From NCBI RefSeq assembly GCF_020166415.1, contig NZ_JAIQXV010000002.1, positions 124,001-188,000 on the forward strand: a stretch of DNA of 64,000 nucleotides, read 5' to 3'. Within the stretch, counting starts at the first letter, position 1, and each line of letters begins with the position of its first letter. Shown one piece after another: positions 25,625 to 36,169 of the stretch. The notes under the pieces were generated by a model. The model did no database searches. It saw nothing but the letters and a program-made list of their open reading frames with translations, and was not told the origin of the DNA. The translations under genes were made by a program, and so were the position numbers. The DNA comes from Deinococcus multiflagellatus. GTDB taxonomy: Bacteria > Deinococcota > Deinococci > Deinococcales > Deinococcaceae.

Positions 25625-26692
25625 ATGACCACCCAGACTCCTGTGGCCGGCGTGCGTGCGGCGGTGCGGCGCGTGCCCGCCTATCCGTTTACCCCCACGA
25701 ACGAGCCCATCAAGCTCGACCAGAACGAAAATCCCTACGATTTCCCCGCCGAACTGAAGGCCGAGGCCCTGTCGCGCATGGCCGCCCGCGAGTGGAACCG
25801 CTATCCCGACCTGCACGCCGATGAACTGCGCCGCCGCATCGGGGCCTTCGAAGGGTGGCCCGAAGACGGCGTGGTGGTCACGCCGGGCAGCAACGTCCTG
25901 ATCAAGCTACTCACGGAACTGGCCGGCATTGGCCAGACGGTGCTGACCGTCAGCCCCACCTTCAGCGTGTACACCCTGGAAGCCCAGCTGCTGGGCGCGC
26001 GGCTGGTCGAGGTGCCGCTGAATGGGGACTTCAGCCTGCCAGTGGAGGCCCTGAAGGCCGAACTGGGGCGCCACGAGCCGGGCGTGCTGTACATCACCCA
26101 GCCGCACGCGCCCACGGGCGTGGTGGACGCCGAGGCCGCCGTGCGCGAACTGACCGAGGCCGCCGGCGACTGGGTGGTGGTGCTGGACGAGGCCTATCAC
26201 CAGTACAGCGGCACCGATTACCGCGACCTTGTCCGGGCCGGCGAGGGGCGCCTGAGCCTGCGCACCTTCAGCAAGGCGTGGGGGCTGGCGGGCCTGCGCC
26301 TGGGCTACGCCCTGACCAGCCCGGCGCTGGCGACCCAGCTGCAGAAACTGGTGCCTGCCTTCAACGTGAACACCCTGACGCAGGCGGCCCTGGAGGTGGC
26401 CCTGGAGCAGCCTGCTTACGTGCAGGCCCGCGTGCAGGAGGCGGTGCGGGAGCGCTCACGTGTGCTCTCGGCCCTGGCGGCCCACCCCACCTGTCAGGCG
26501 CTGCCCAGCCAGGCCAACTTTTTCCTGCTGCGCACGCCAGACGCGGCGGCGGCCTACGCCCACCTGCGGGCACACGGCATCGTCACCCGGCGCCAGGACA
26601 GCTTCCCGGGGCTGTCGGGCTGCCTGCGCGTCGCCATTGGCACCCCCGCCGAGAACGACGCCCTGATTGCGGCGGTGACCGAGCTGCGGTGA
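25625..26692 (+). CDS. hisC: Histidinol-phosphate aminotransferase-like PLP enzyme
   Basis: A 355-residue fold-type I aminotransferase. [12 protein letters not shown] near residue 30 is the HisC-type N-terminal signature; the PLP lysine lies in [18 protein letters not shown] near residue 221, and DEAYHQYSG carries the conserved Asp-x2-Tyr. HisC converts imidazole-acetol phosphate to histidinol phosphate; broad-specificity aromatic transaminases of the same family are the alternative. A weak -10 (TAGAAC) sits seven bases before ATG 25625. It overlaps the Cys-cluster gene by GTGA. Confidence 0.85.
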   Translation: MTTQTPVAGVRAAVRRVPAYPFTPTNEPIKLDQNENPYDFPAELKAEALSRMAAREWNRYPDLHADELRRRIGAFEGWPEDGVVVTPGSNVLIKLLTELAGIGQTVLTVSPTFSVYTLEAQLLGARLVEVPLNGDFSLPVEALKAELGRHEPGVLYITQPHAPTGVVDAEAAVRELTEAAGDWVVVLDEAYHQYSGTDYRDLVRAGEGRLSLRTFSKAWGLAGLRLGYALTSPALATQLQKLVPAFNVNTLTQAALEVALEQPAYVQARVQEAVRERSRVLSALAAHPTCQALPSQANFFLLRTPDAAAAYAHLRAHGIVTRRQDSFPGLSGCLRVAIGTPAENDALIAAVTELR

Positions 26693-27048
26693 GTGTTCCC
26701 CCACCCGGTCCGCCCCTCCTGACTCCCGAAGAACGCGCCCGGTTCACCCCGCCCCCCGGAGGGGCCCCGCGCAGCGTGCTGGTGACCGCCTGCACCGCCT
26801 GCGGGGCCTGCTGCGCCGCGCCCGATATTCACGCCCTGGGCAAGCCGCTGGGTGTGCCCTGCCTCCACCTGGGGGCCGACACGGGGGCCGGGCACCTGTG
26901 CGCGGTCTACCCCGACCGCCCCGGCGTGTGCCGCAGCTACCAGCCCGACTGGGTGTGCGGCGAGGTGGCCCCACTGCCTACCCTGGCGGCCCGCGTGGCG
27001 CGGTTTCTGGCGATCTACGGGCTGGAAGGGGAGATGGGTGATGGTTGA
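26689..27048 (+). CDS. YkgJ-family cysteine-cluster protein
   Basis: A 119-residue protein with eight cysteines arranged CTACGACC, then LGVPCLHL, HLCAVY, RPGVCRSY and DWVCGEV, the pattern of the YkgJ/UPF0153 zinc- or iron-binding family. The function is not established. GTG 26689 overlaps the hisC stop, so it is translated with it. Confidence 0.8.
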   Translation: MSVPPPGPPLLTPEERARFTPPPGGAPRSVLVTACTACGACCAAPDIHALGKPLGVPCLHLGADTGAGHLCAVYPDRPGVCRSYQPDWVCGEVAPLPTLAARVARFLAIYGLEGEMGDG

Positions 27049-27070
27049 TGGTTGATGGAGGGGGGCCATT

Positions 27071-27148
27071 CAGGGGTCGAGGGGTCGAAAAGTCGAGAGG
27101 TCGAGGGGGCGGGTGGCTGTGGGGGCTCGACCCCTTGACGGCTTGACG
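27071..27148. repeat. GGGGTCGA intergenic repeat, copy 1
   Basis: Noncoding stretch built of CAGGGGTCGAGGGG, variants of GTCGA, and an inverted end CTCGACCCCTTGACGGCTTGAC, able to form a long hairpin. A related copy lies at 29764-29855. It is preceded by three tandem GTTGATG units at 27040-27058. Confidence 0.65.
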
Positions 27149-27204
27149 CTTCGGCGGCTGTTGCCACCACGTTCCACCCCCCACGCTCCGCCCTGGGTGC
27201 GACA

Positions 27205-28025
<821 letters not shown>

Positions 28026-28029
<4 letters not shown>

Positions 28030-28054
28030 CAGTTCCGGGCTTCACCGTTAAAGT
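28026..28054 (+). promoter_or_regulatory. Promoter of tRNA-Leu
   Basis: TTGACA (28026-28031), 17-bp spacer, TAAAGT (28049-28054). A sigma-70-type promoter with a perfect -35, placed 50 bp before the tRNA and overlapping the stop codon of the upstream gene. Confidence 0.7.
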
Positions 28055-28102
28055 AAGCGAGCCCTGAAACGCGCCCCAGCGCGGGCGCCCCCACCAAAAG
28101 CG

Positions 28103-28188
<86 letters not shown>

Positions 28189-28194
28189 GAAAGA

Positions 28195-28220
28195 CCCCCA
28201 GTGAATACTGGGGGTTTTTT
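28195..28220 (+). terminator. Intrinsic terminator of tRNA-Leu
   Basis: Stem CCCCCAG (28195-28201) / CTGGGGG (28208-28214), loop TGAATA, followed by six T. Directly behind the tRNA CCA end. Confidence 0.9.
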
Positions 28221-28289
28221 CGTTGTGGGGTGAAGAGGGCAGGGCGAGGCTTCAGGGCCCGGGAACGCTGGAAGGGGCAGCCGTCAGAA

Positions 28290-28456
28290 TAATGGTGCGC
28301 ACAGTTTTCGAGCGGTGCCGGGAGGCCGTGGCGAGAACGTCTCCTGGGACGTCAATCCCGTCATCCCCTCCCAACCTTGCCCGAAAGGGCGAAGGGTAAA
28401 AACAGTGTGTTTGGCGAGCGCCACCACACAGGATTTTGAAACGGTTTGCACCGTTG
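28290..28456 (+). mobile_element. MITE-like repeat, copy C
   Basis: Third, more diverged copy of the element at 24152 and 35126: left end TAATGGTGCGCACAGTTTTC, right end GAAACGGTTTGCACCGTTG (inverted), same length (167 bp), same central CTCCCAACC and TAAAAACAG blocks. It lies 70 bp after the tRNA-Leu terminator in noncoding DNA. Confidence 0.7.
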
Positions 28457-28568
28457 CCAGAAGAGGTTTGCCGTTGCTCGTCTCCTTCAGGCCAGCAGTG
28501 CCGCGTCAGATGCCCACCACCGACCAGCACTGCTGCCGGCCCTGTTCCTGCCGGACGCCCACGACAAA

Positions 28569-28592
28569 CCCCCTGGTCTGTTCACCAGGGGG
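28569..28592 (-). terminator. Terminator of the RGG-repeat gene
   Basis: Inverted repeat CCCCCTGGT (28569-28577) / ACCAGGGGG (28584-28592); read on the minus strand it is followed by TTTGT. It sits 16 bases after the RGG gene stop. Confidence 0.7.
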
Positions 28593-28608
28593 CGTTCGCG
28601 TTTAGGGC

Positions 28609-29385
<777 letters not shown>

Positions 29386-29501
29386 GGGGTTCTCCTTTGT
29401 TCGGCACGGCGGGAAGGGCCACGCTGGGGGCGGGCACGCAGCCGCGTGCGGCGTACCCCCGAGTGTAGCACCCGGGGCTGCGGGCGCCCCCAGGCGCCCC
29501 G

Positions 29502-29507
29502 TACTAT
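29502..29507 (+). promoter_or_regulatory. -10 box of the 75-residue membrane protein gene
   Basis: TACTAT, six bases, ATG 29514. Leaderless pattern. Confidence 0.5.
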
Positions 29508-29513
29508 GAAGCC

Positions 29514-29741
29514 ATGTTCGGTCGCCGCGTTCCGCCCCACATCGTGTTCCTGCTGAGCCTGCTCCTGGCGGCGCTGTGCGGCTGGGCCGCGTATGTCGCC
29601 TTTGCCCGGGGCAGCACCCTCTGGGGCGCGGTGGCCGCCGTCTTCGCCGTGTGGTTCGTGGTGGACGCCGTACGCTCGTACAGCTGGGCGCAGAACAAGA
29701 AGCGATTGGAGGCCGAGAAGGCGGCGCAGGGGCGGAAGTAA
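29514..29741 (+). CDS. Small two-helix membrane protein, unknown
   Basis: A 75-residue protein with two hydrophobic helices (about 9-30 and 36-53) and a charged C-terminus. No family recognised. The start is supported by the leaderless -10 box. No coupled neighbour. Confidence 0.65.
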   Translation: MFGRRVPPHIVFLLSLLLAALCGWAAYVAFARGSTLWGAVAAVFAVWFVVDAVRSYSWAQNKKRLEAEKAAQGRK

Positions 29742-29763
29742 GGCGCAGAGGTCAAGTCAGGTA

Positions 29764-29855
29764 CAGGGGTCGAGGGGTCCAGGGGTCGAGCAGTCGAGAG
29801 GGGGCCCGTCTCGACCCCTCGACGGCTTGACCCCTCGACATCTGAACGTCTCAAC
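29764..29855. repeat. GGGGTCGA intergenic repeat, copy 2
   Basis: Same building blocks as 27071-27148: CAGGGGTCGAGGGG at the left, GTCTCGACCCCTCGACGGCTTGAC at the right (key parts CTCGACCCCT and CGGCTTGAC), forming an inverted repeat. It separates two convergent genes. Confidence 0.6.
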
Positions 29856-29882
29856 CCTGAAGCGCGACTTCTTGGTGCCCCC

Positions 29883-30476
29883 TCAGCCCCCCGCTCCACG
29901 CACCCAGAAGCGCATGAGGTGGTCTGACTCGCCCGGCTGGTCCACTTCCGGCCAGGCGAGGTGGGTGTGCAGGTCGGGCTGTTCGCGGTAGCCACGCGCG
30001 GCCCAGAAGGCGTTCAGGGGGCGGTAGGTGGCGGGGCGGGCGGAGTGGTCCTCCGGGCGCACCACGGCGCAGAAGCTGGTGACGCGCAGGCCCAGGCGCT
30101 CGGCGTGGGCTTCGCGCTCGTCGAAAAAAGCGTGGCCCAGGCCCCGGCCCCGGTACTCGGGCCGCAGCACGCTCTCGCCCAGGTACAGCACCGTCTCCGG
30201 GTCGGTGGGCGACGCCAGGAAAGGAGAGAGGATCTCGGGGCCCTCCTGGGTCAGCGGCAGGGCGCTGCTGGCGCCCACCACCTGCTCGCCGTCGCGCGCC
30301 AGCACCAGCAGCAGGTCCGGCGCGGCGAGGTAGCGGCGCAGGTACGCTTCCTCGTAGTCCGGGTGACCGTCATACAGGTACGGGTACTCGCGGAACACCA
30401 GCGTGCGTAGCCGGGCCAGTTCGCCAATCAGGGCCAGGGCGTCCGGGCCCCGCACGGCGCGCACCGTCAGGCTCAA
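29883..30476 (-). CDS. GNAT-family N-acetyltransferase
   Basis: A 197-residue acetyltransferase with the acetyl-CoA loop in LRPEYRGRGLGHAFFDE (key part RGRGLGHAF) and a motif-B-like C-terminal segment with Phe-Trp and Arg-Gly-Tyr. Substrate unknown. The start is TTG 30476, overlapping the stop of the SnoaL-like gene by TTGA, with AGGTGA just upstream; no ATG alternative is near. Confidence 0.78.
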   Translation of the reverse strand: MSLTVRAVRGPDALALIGELARLRTLVFREYPYLYDGHPDYEEAYLRRYLAAPDLLLVLARDGEQVVGASSALPLTQEGPEILSPFLASPTDPETVLYLGESVLRPEYRGRGLGHAFFDEREAHAERLGLRVTSFCAVVRPEDHSARPATYRPLNAFWAARGYREQPDLHTHLAWPEVDQPGESDHLMRFWVRGAGG

Positions 30477-30880
30477 GTGCTCACCTGCCGGGTCCAGTCC
30501 GCGAGGTTGTAGTAGTTGGTCACGCGGGCAATCTGCCCGCCCCGCACCTCAAAAAAGGCGCCCACCGGCAGGGTGTAGGTCTGCCCCCGGGCTTCGGGCA
30601 GGCCGGGGTCGGTGCGCAGGTAGGTGCCGTGAATGGTGAATTCGGCCGCCGCGCGCAGGCCGTCGGGGGTGACCATCACCACCACGTCCTGCGCCTGCTC
30701 GCGGTAATGGGCGTTCATCTTGTCCAGAAAGGCCGCAAATGCCTCCAGGCCGTGCTGGGTGTCGCCCTCATTCACGTCGTGGCGCACGTCCGGGGTCAGC
30801 AGGGCCAGCATGCCGGGCCAGTCGGCGGCGTTGAAGGCGGCGTAGTAACGGCGAATCAGGGCCTCGGTGGCGGCGTGCAT
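30473..30880 (-). CDS. SnoaL-like (NTF2-fold) protein
   Basis: A 135-residue alpha+beta cone-fold protein. ATEALIRRYYAAFNAADWPGMLALLTPDVRHDVNEG (key parts RRYYAAFNAADW and LLTPDVRHDVNEG) is the typical N-terminal region; the C-terminal FFEVRGGQIARVTNYYNL ends the sheet. Members are isomerases, cyclases or binding proteins; no catalytic residue set is decisive. First gene of a two-gene unit with the GNAT gene. Confidence 0.78.
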   Translation of the reverse strand: MHAATEALIRRYYAAFNAADWPGMLALLTPDVRHDVNEGDTQHGLEAFAAFLDKMNAHYREQAQDVVVMVTPDGLRAAAEFTIHGTYLRTDPGLPEARGQTYTLPVGAFFEVRGGQIARVTNYYNLADWTRQVST

Positions 30881-30886
30881 GCCCGC

Positions 30887-30892
30887 AGCATA
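30887..30892 (-). promoter_or_regulatory. -10 box of the SnoaL-GNAT unit
   Basis: TATGCT on the minus strand, six bases, ATG at 30880. Leaderless pattern. Confidence 0.45.
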
Positions 30893-31193
30893 GGGCGCTG
30901 GCCAGTGGGGAGAGGGAACGCGCCCGGCCCCGGACAGGGGGAGAACGCTGGGCGCGGCAGGCGCGTGCCAGGGGCGGAGGCCAGGACAGTGCCACTCTGG
31001 TGTGGCCCCCGGAACAGGCCGCGACCACCCCCGCCGCGGCGACACCTACACATCACGCCTCCTTGCCAGAAATTGCGCGCTGCTCCGGCGCGGATTTCTG
31101 CTACTTTAGGAAAAATTTATTCTGCTGTGCCACAGAAGCCGGTCCCAGCCCTGGGGGGAGACAGGACTGACGGGGCCGCGGAGGAGCCCACCC
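30893..31193. other. Intergenic region between divergent units
   Basis: About 300 bases with the -10 for the SnoaL unit at its left edge. The right part (31085-31125) turns A/T-rich (TACTTTAGGAAAAATTTATTC) and probably holds the promoter of the 448-residue gene. No clear -35 and no gene. Confidence 0.5.
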
Positions 31194-32540
<1,347 letters not shown>

Positions 32541-32634
32541 CCCCACACGGCCCGGTTGCGCCCTGGCCCGGCCGCCCACAGCCACCTGAAGCCGAACCTT
32601 GCCCCCCACCACGGTCCCCGGATCACCGCGCCCC

Positions 32635-32640
32635 TACACT
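32635..32640 (+). promoter_or_regulatory. -10 box of leaderless mutY
   Basis: TACACT, six bases, GTG 32647. It decides this start over a longer frame beginning at 32599. Confidence 0.5.
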
Positions 32641-32646
32641 GGCGCG

Positions 32647-33678
32647 GTGATTGCCTTGCCCCCAGAGCCGCTGCGCGCCGCGCTGCTGGCGTGGTTTGAC
32701 CGCGCCGGGCGCGACCTGCCCTGGCGCCGCGGCCCCGAAGGCGGGCGCGACCCCTACCGCGCCTGGGTGGCCGAAATCCTGCTGCAGCAAACCCAGGTGG
32801 CGCGGGGCCTGGGCTACTACGAACGCTTTCTGGCTGCCTTTCCCACGGTGCAGGCCCTGGCGGCGGCCCCCTTGGAAGACGTGCTGAAAGCGTGGGAAGG
32901 CTGCGGCTACTACGCCCGCGCCCGCAACCTGCACCGCGCGGCGGCCCAGGTGGCTGCCCAGGGCGCCTTTCCGGGCAGCTACGAAGGCTGGCTGGCCCTG
33001 CCCGGGGTGGGGCCCTACACGGCGGCGGCCCTGAGCAGTTTCACGCTGGGCGCCCCGCACGCGGTCAACGACGGCAACGTGCGCCGGGTGCTGGCCCGGC
33101 TGTATGGCGAGCGGGCCCCCAGCCCCGCCTGGGTGCAGGCCCGCGCCGACGCCCTGCTGGACCCGGCGCGCCCCGGCGCCTGGAACGAGGCGGTCATGGA
33201 TCTGGGCGCCACGGTGTGTACGCCCAAAGCCCCGCGCTGCGCGCCGTGCCCGCTGGCCCAGTGGTGCGCCGCGCGGGCGTCGGGCGAGCCGACGGCTTAT
33301 CCGGCCCCTAAGGTACGCGCCCCGGTGCAGGCCGTGCAGGCGGTGGCCGCGCTGATTGGCAGCCGCGAGCGGGCCCACCTGGAACGGCGCGAGGGCACGC
33401 TGCTGGGCGGCCTGATGGGGCTGCCTGCCGAGGCGCTACTGGCTGGCGAGTCCCCCGAAGCGGCCCTGGCCCGGCTGTGCGCGCGCCTGGGGGCCACCCC
33501 GGGGCCGCTGCTGGGGCAGGTGCGCCACGGCATGACCCACCGGCAGGTGACCCTGCACGTGTACCGCGCCCAGGCCGAGTTGCCCTTGCAGCCGGTGGCC
33601 CAGGCCGCCCTGGCCCGCCTGGACCAGAAGGCACTGGCCCTGGAGGCTGCCCGGCAGGAAGGGCTGTTTCCGGCCTAA
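32647..33678 (+). CDS. mutY: A/G-specific adenine DNA glycosylase
   Basis: A 343-residue HhH-GPD glycosylase that removes adenine mispaired with 8-oxoguanine. Seen are the catalytic Glu region WVAEILLQQTQVARG, the hairpin and catalytic Asp in LPGVGPYTAAALSSF...VNDGNVRRVLAR, and the 4Fe-4S cluster CTPKAPRCAPCPLAQWC (spacing 6-2-5). The C-terminal Nudix-like 8-oxoG domain is short but present (QVRHGMTHRQVTLHV). GTG start supported by the -10 box. Confidence 0.93.
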   Translation: MIALPPEPLRAALLAWFDRAGRDLPWRRGPEGGRDPYRAWVAEILLQQTQVARGLGYYERFLAAFPTVQALAAAPLEDVLKAWEGCGYYARARNLHRAAAQVAAQGAFPGSYEGWLALPGVGPYTAAALSSFTLGAPHAVNDGNVRRVLARLYGERAPSPAWVQARADALLDPARPGAWNEAVMDLGATVCTPKAPRCAPCPLAQWCAARASGEPTAYPAPKVRAPVQAVQAVAALIGSRERAHLERREGTLLGGLMGLPAEALLAGESPEAALARLCARLGATPGPLLGQVRHGMTHRQVTLHVYRAQAELPLQPVAQAALARLDQKALALEAARQEGLFPA

Positions 33679-33721
33679 CACTGGGCCGCTGGTGGGGGAG
33701 GGCAGAGCGGCCCGGCCACCC

Positions 33722-33852
33722 TGTCAGAGTTCTGTGAGACTGCTGGCGGATCAGGTCCGTTCCCCTGTTGAGCCGTGGTGGAGGCAAGGCGCCAGTGTGA
33801 GCTCGGTCACCCGGCCCGCAGCTTTTTTCCTTGGTCTTGCAAAACTCTGACA
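33722..33852. repeat. 131-bp element with 10-bp terminal inverted repeats
   Basis: TGTCAGAGTT at 33722-33731 and its exact complement AACTCTGACA at 33843-33852 bound 131 bp of noncoding DNA. No second copy is visible in the window, so mobility is unproven; it could be a chance pairing or a hairpin. Confidence 0.4.
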
Positions 33853-34068
33853 AGGCGGCAGACGGGCGCTGGGCGCGGCTTGAGCGTGAATGCGGGGCAG
33901 TGACCCGCGCGGGGGACCAGAGGGCGGCGCCCCCATGCACGCCGCTGCCTGTGCCGGCTGTTGAAGAAGGTCCGCCCCACGCCGCCTGACGAATCCCTTC
34001 GCCCCCAGAGGGCGCTGCCCGGGCCCGCCTGCGTCTTCGGGAGGACGCGGAACCAGGGAAGCGGGCGC

Positions 34069-34074
34069 TACACT
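34069..34074 (+). promoter_or_regulatory. -10 box of the cis-prenyltransferase gene
   Basis: TACACT, ten bases, ATG 34085. The spacing is a little longer than in the clear leaderless cases. Confidence 0.4.
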
Positions 34075-34084
34075 GCGGGGCGAT

Positions 34085-34915
34085 ATGTCGTCCGAGCCCG
34101 TGAAACTCGCCTTCCGCGCCTTTCAGAAGGCCAGACATGCGGCGCGTGGCGCGCTGGTCTGGGGCTACGAGCAGCGGCTGGCGCGCGAGGTGGCCGCACA
34201 CGGCCGCCTGCCCCGGCACCTGGGCCTGATTCTGGATGGCAACCGCCGGTTTGCCCGCGCCAGCGGCCTGCAGCGCGAGCTGGGGCACTCGTTTGGCGCC
34301 GACAAGGCCCACGAGGTGCTGCAGTGGTGCCTGGAACTGGGCATTCCCACCGTGACCATCTGGGTGCTGTCCACCGACAACACCAGCCGCGACCCGAATG
34401 AACTGGCCCACATCCTGAGCCTGCTGGAGCGCGAAGCGCGCAGCCTCACGGTGGACCCGCGCATTCACGCCAACCGGGTGCGGGTGCGGGCCATCGGGCA
34501 GCACGAGGGGTTTCCGCCCGCCGTCCTGCAGGCCCTGAGCGAACTGGAAGCCAACACCGCCCACTACGACGGCATGCGCCTGAACATTGCCGTGGGCTAC
34601 GGCGGGCGCGAAGAAATTGTGGACGCGGTCAAGCGGCACCTCACGCGGCAGGCCGAGGCGGGCCTGAGTCTGGCCGAAGCCGCCAGAGCCCTGGCCCCGG
34701 AGCACATCGGGGCGCACCTGTACGCCGCCGACGTGCCAGACCCGGACTTTATTATCCGCACCAGTGGGGAAATCCGCCTGTCGGGCTTCATGCTGTGGCA
34801 GAGCGTGTATTCCGAGTACTACTTCTGTGACGTCTACTGGCCTGGCTTCCGCCGGGTGGACTTTCTGCGGGCCCTGCGCGAATTCCAGGGCCGCGAGCGC
34901 CGTTTCGGCCGGTAA
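34085..34915 (+). CDS. uppS: Isoprenyl transferase (undecaprenyl diphosphate synthase family)
   Basis: A 276-residue cis-prenyltransferase. The catalytic block HLGLILDGNRRFARASG has Asp51; RTSGEIRLSGFMLWQ and the following SEYYFCDVYWPGF form the C-terminal substrate site. It makes C55 (or shorter) Z-isoprenyl diphosphate for cell-wall lipid carriers. About 40 extra N-terminal residues precede the core. Some bacteria carry two such enzymes, so uppS is a family-level symbol. Confidence 0.87.
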   Translation: MSSEPVKLAFRAFQKARHAARGALVWGYEQRLAREVAAHGRLPRHLGLILDGNRRFARASGLQRELGHSFGADKAHEVLQWCLELGIPTVTIWVLSTDNTSRDPNELAHILSLLEREARSLTVDPRIHANRVRVRAIGQHEGFPPAVLQALSELEANTAHYDGMRLNIAVGYGGREEIVDAVKRHLTRQAEAGLSLAEAARALAPEHIGAHLYAADVPDPDFIIRTSGEIRLSGFMLWQSVYSEYYFCDVYWPGFRRVDFLRALREFQGRERRFGR

Positions 34916-34947
34916 AAACAGGGAGAGCGGGAGGCCACAGCAGCCTC

Positions 34948-34981
34948 CTCCCCTGCCCAGGTGCACCGCTGCGCAGGGGAG
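34948..34981 (+). terminator. Hairpin behind uppS
   Basis: CTCCCCTGC (34948-34956) pairs exactly with GCAGGGGAG (34973-34981) 30 bases after the stop. No T tract follows, so it is a weak terminator candidate. Confidence 0.4.
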
Positions 34982-35125
34982 AGGTGAAAACGCGCTCGGG
35001 GCCAGTCAGCAGGCGTTCAAGTTGGCCTGTCGGGCCAGACCGGGCACACCAAGAGGGCTGGGCGCCGGAAAAAGGGGGCGCCACCCGGCCTCGCGCGGTT
35101 TGCCGCCTGCCTTGATTCCTACAAT

Positions 35126-35294
35126 CAATGGTGCGGACACTTTTCAAGCGCGGCGAGTGGCCTACGGAAGAACGTCGTCTGGCACGCCCAACTCGCCGCC
35201 CCCCCCTCCCAACCTCCCCCACGAGGGGGGAGGGGAAAAACAGCGTGTTCGTCAGGCTCTCCTCTGTGAAACGCTGAAACTGTCCGAACCCTTG
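35126..35294 (+). mobile_element. MITE-like repeat, copy B
   Basis: 169 bp, clearly the same element as 24152-24319 in the same orientation. Ends CAATGGTGCGGACACTTTTC and GAAACTGTCCGAACCCTTG are inverted. Central CTCCCAACCTCCCCCAC and AAAAACAGCGTGTTCGTCAG match copy A almost base for base. It lies in the gap before the envelope cluster. Confidence 0.8.
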
Positions 35295-35644
35295 ATAAGA
35301 AGGAGCTCGGCTCATCTGTTCTTCCCGCCCGCATTGCCCTCGCCGCCAGGCAGTGCGCAGGGCCTTTGACGGGGGGGGGAAACCCCTCTCCCCCGTCGGG
35401 GGCGTGCCGGGACCGTGGCCGCAAGGTCAAAGTCCATCAGGACGGGAAAAATCCCTCGCCGCAGGGCAGCCTCCAGGGGCGCGGCACAACTGACCCCAAA
35501 GTCATCTTCATCTTACAGAAAACGTGTAAGTCGGGCGTAAGAGGGCCAAATCTAGCCTTCTGGCAGTGCTGGCGCCGCTTGAGGGCTGGCGACGTTGCCC
35601 CCACCGCCCCAGCCATCCACCCGACCCTGAATGAAGGAGACCTC
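35295..35644. other. Upstream region of the envelope cluster
   Basis: 350 bases without a gene. An inverted repeat CTTACA-GAAAACG-TGTAAG (35512-35530) lies about 115 bp before the first gene and could bind a regulator; AAGGAGA at 35634-35640 is the ribosome site of the gene at 35645. No clear -35/-10 pair is seen. Confidence 0.5.
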
Positions 35645-36139
35645 ATGAAACGCCCCCTGCTCACCGCGCTGCTGTCCCTGGCGGGCCTCGCCCTGGCCCA
35701 GGGCAAAGCGCCTGTCGCGCTGACCCTGACCATGAACCTGGTGAGCAGCGTGAAGGTGGACGGCAAGACCACCGAGCAGCTGACCCCCAACCCCGGCAGC
35801 GTGCTGCCCGGCCAGGTGCTGAGCCAGGTGGTGACGGCGCGCAACACCAGCGCCGCGCTGCTCCGCAACGTGCCCATTACCCTGCCGGTGCCCAAGAACA
35901 CGGTGTATCTGGCCCCCGAACAGGGCCTGGGCAGCGCCCGCGCCGAGTATTCCATTGACGGCGGCAAGACCTTTGCCCCCGCGCCGCTGAAAAAGACGGT
36001 GACGGTCAGCGAAAACGGCAAGGCCGTGCAGAAAGTGATTGAAGTCAAGCCCAGCGAATACACCACGGTGCGCTGGACGGTTGCGGAACTGGGGGCGGGT
36101 CAGACCCTCAAACTCGGCTACCGCGTTCAGGTCAAGTAA
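35645..36139 (+). CDS. Small secreted protein with DUF11-like fold
   Basis: A 164-residue exported protein: signal peptide to about residue 18 (LALA), then one beta-sandwich with LPGQVLSQVVTARNTSAALLRNVPITLPVPKNTVYL, whose key parts are VTARNTS and LRNVPITLPVP, the usual DUF11-type conserved repeat. DUF11 domains are surface or periplasmic structural modules. Followed 30 bp downstream by the 764-residue protein with its own GGAGGA ribosome site, so probably one operon. Confidence 0.75.
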   Translation: MKRPLLTALLSLAGLALAQGKAPVALTLTMNLVSSVKVDGKTTEQLTPNPGSVLPGQVLSQVVTARNTSAALLRNVPITLPVPKNTVYLAPEQGLGSARAEYSIDGGKTFAPAPLKKTVTVSENGKAVQKVIEVKPSEYTTVRWTVAELGAGQTLKLGYRVQVK

Positions 36140-36169
36140 GGCCCCCTCTCCCCGGTTCGGAGGAATCCC

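Larger units (their letters stand above)
33679..34084. other. Noncoding region between mutY and the prenyltransferase gene
   Basis: 406 bases with no convincing gene. It holds a possible small repeat bounded by TGTCAGAGTT / AACTCTGACA (33722-33852) and the TACACT box of the next gene near its right end. Confidence 0.6.

Noticed and set aside
35366..35644. N-terminal extension of the 164-residue secreted protein
   Set aside because: A ribosome site and signal peptide begin exactly at 35645; the upstream part is Arg/Gly-rich noise.
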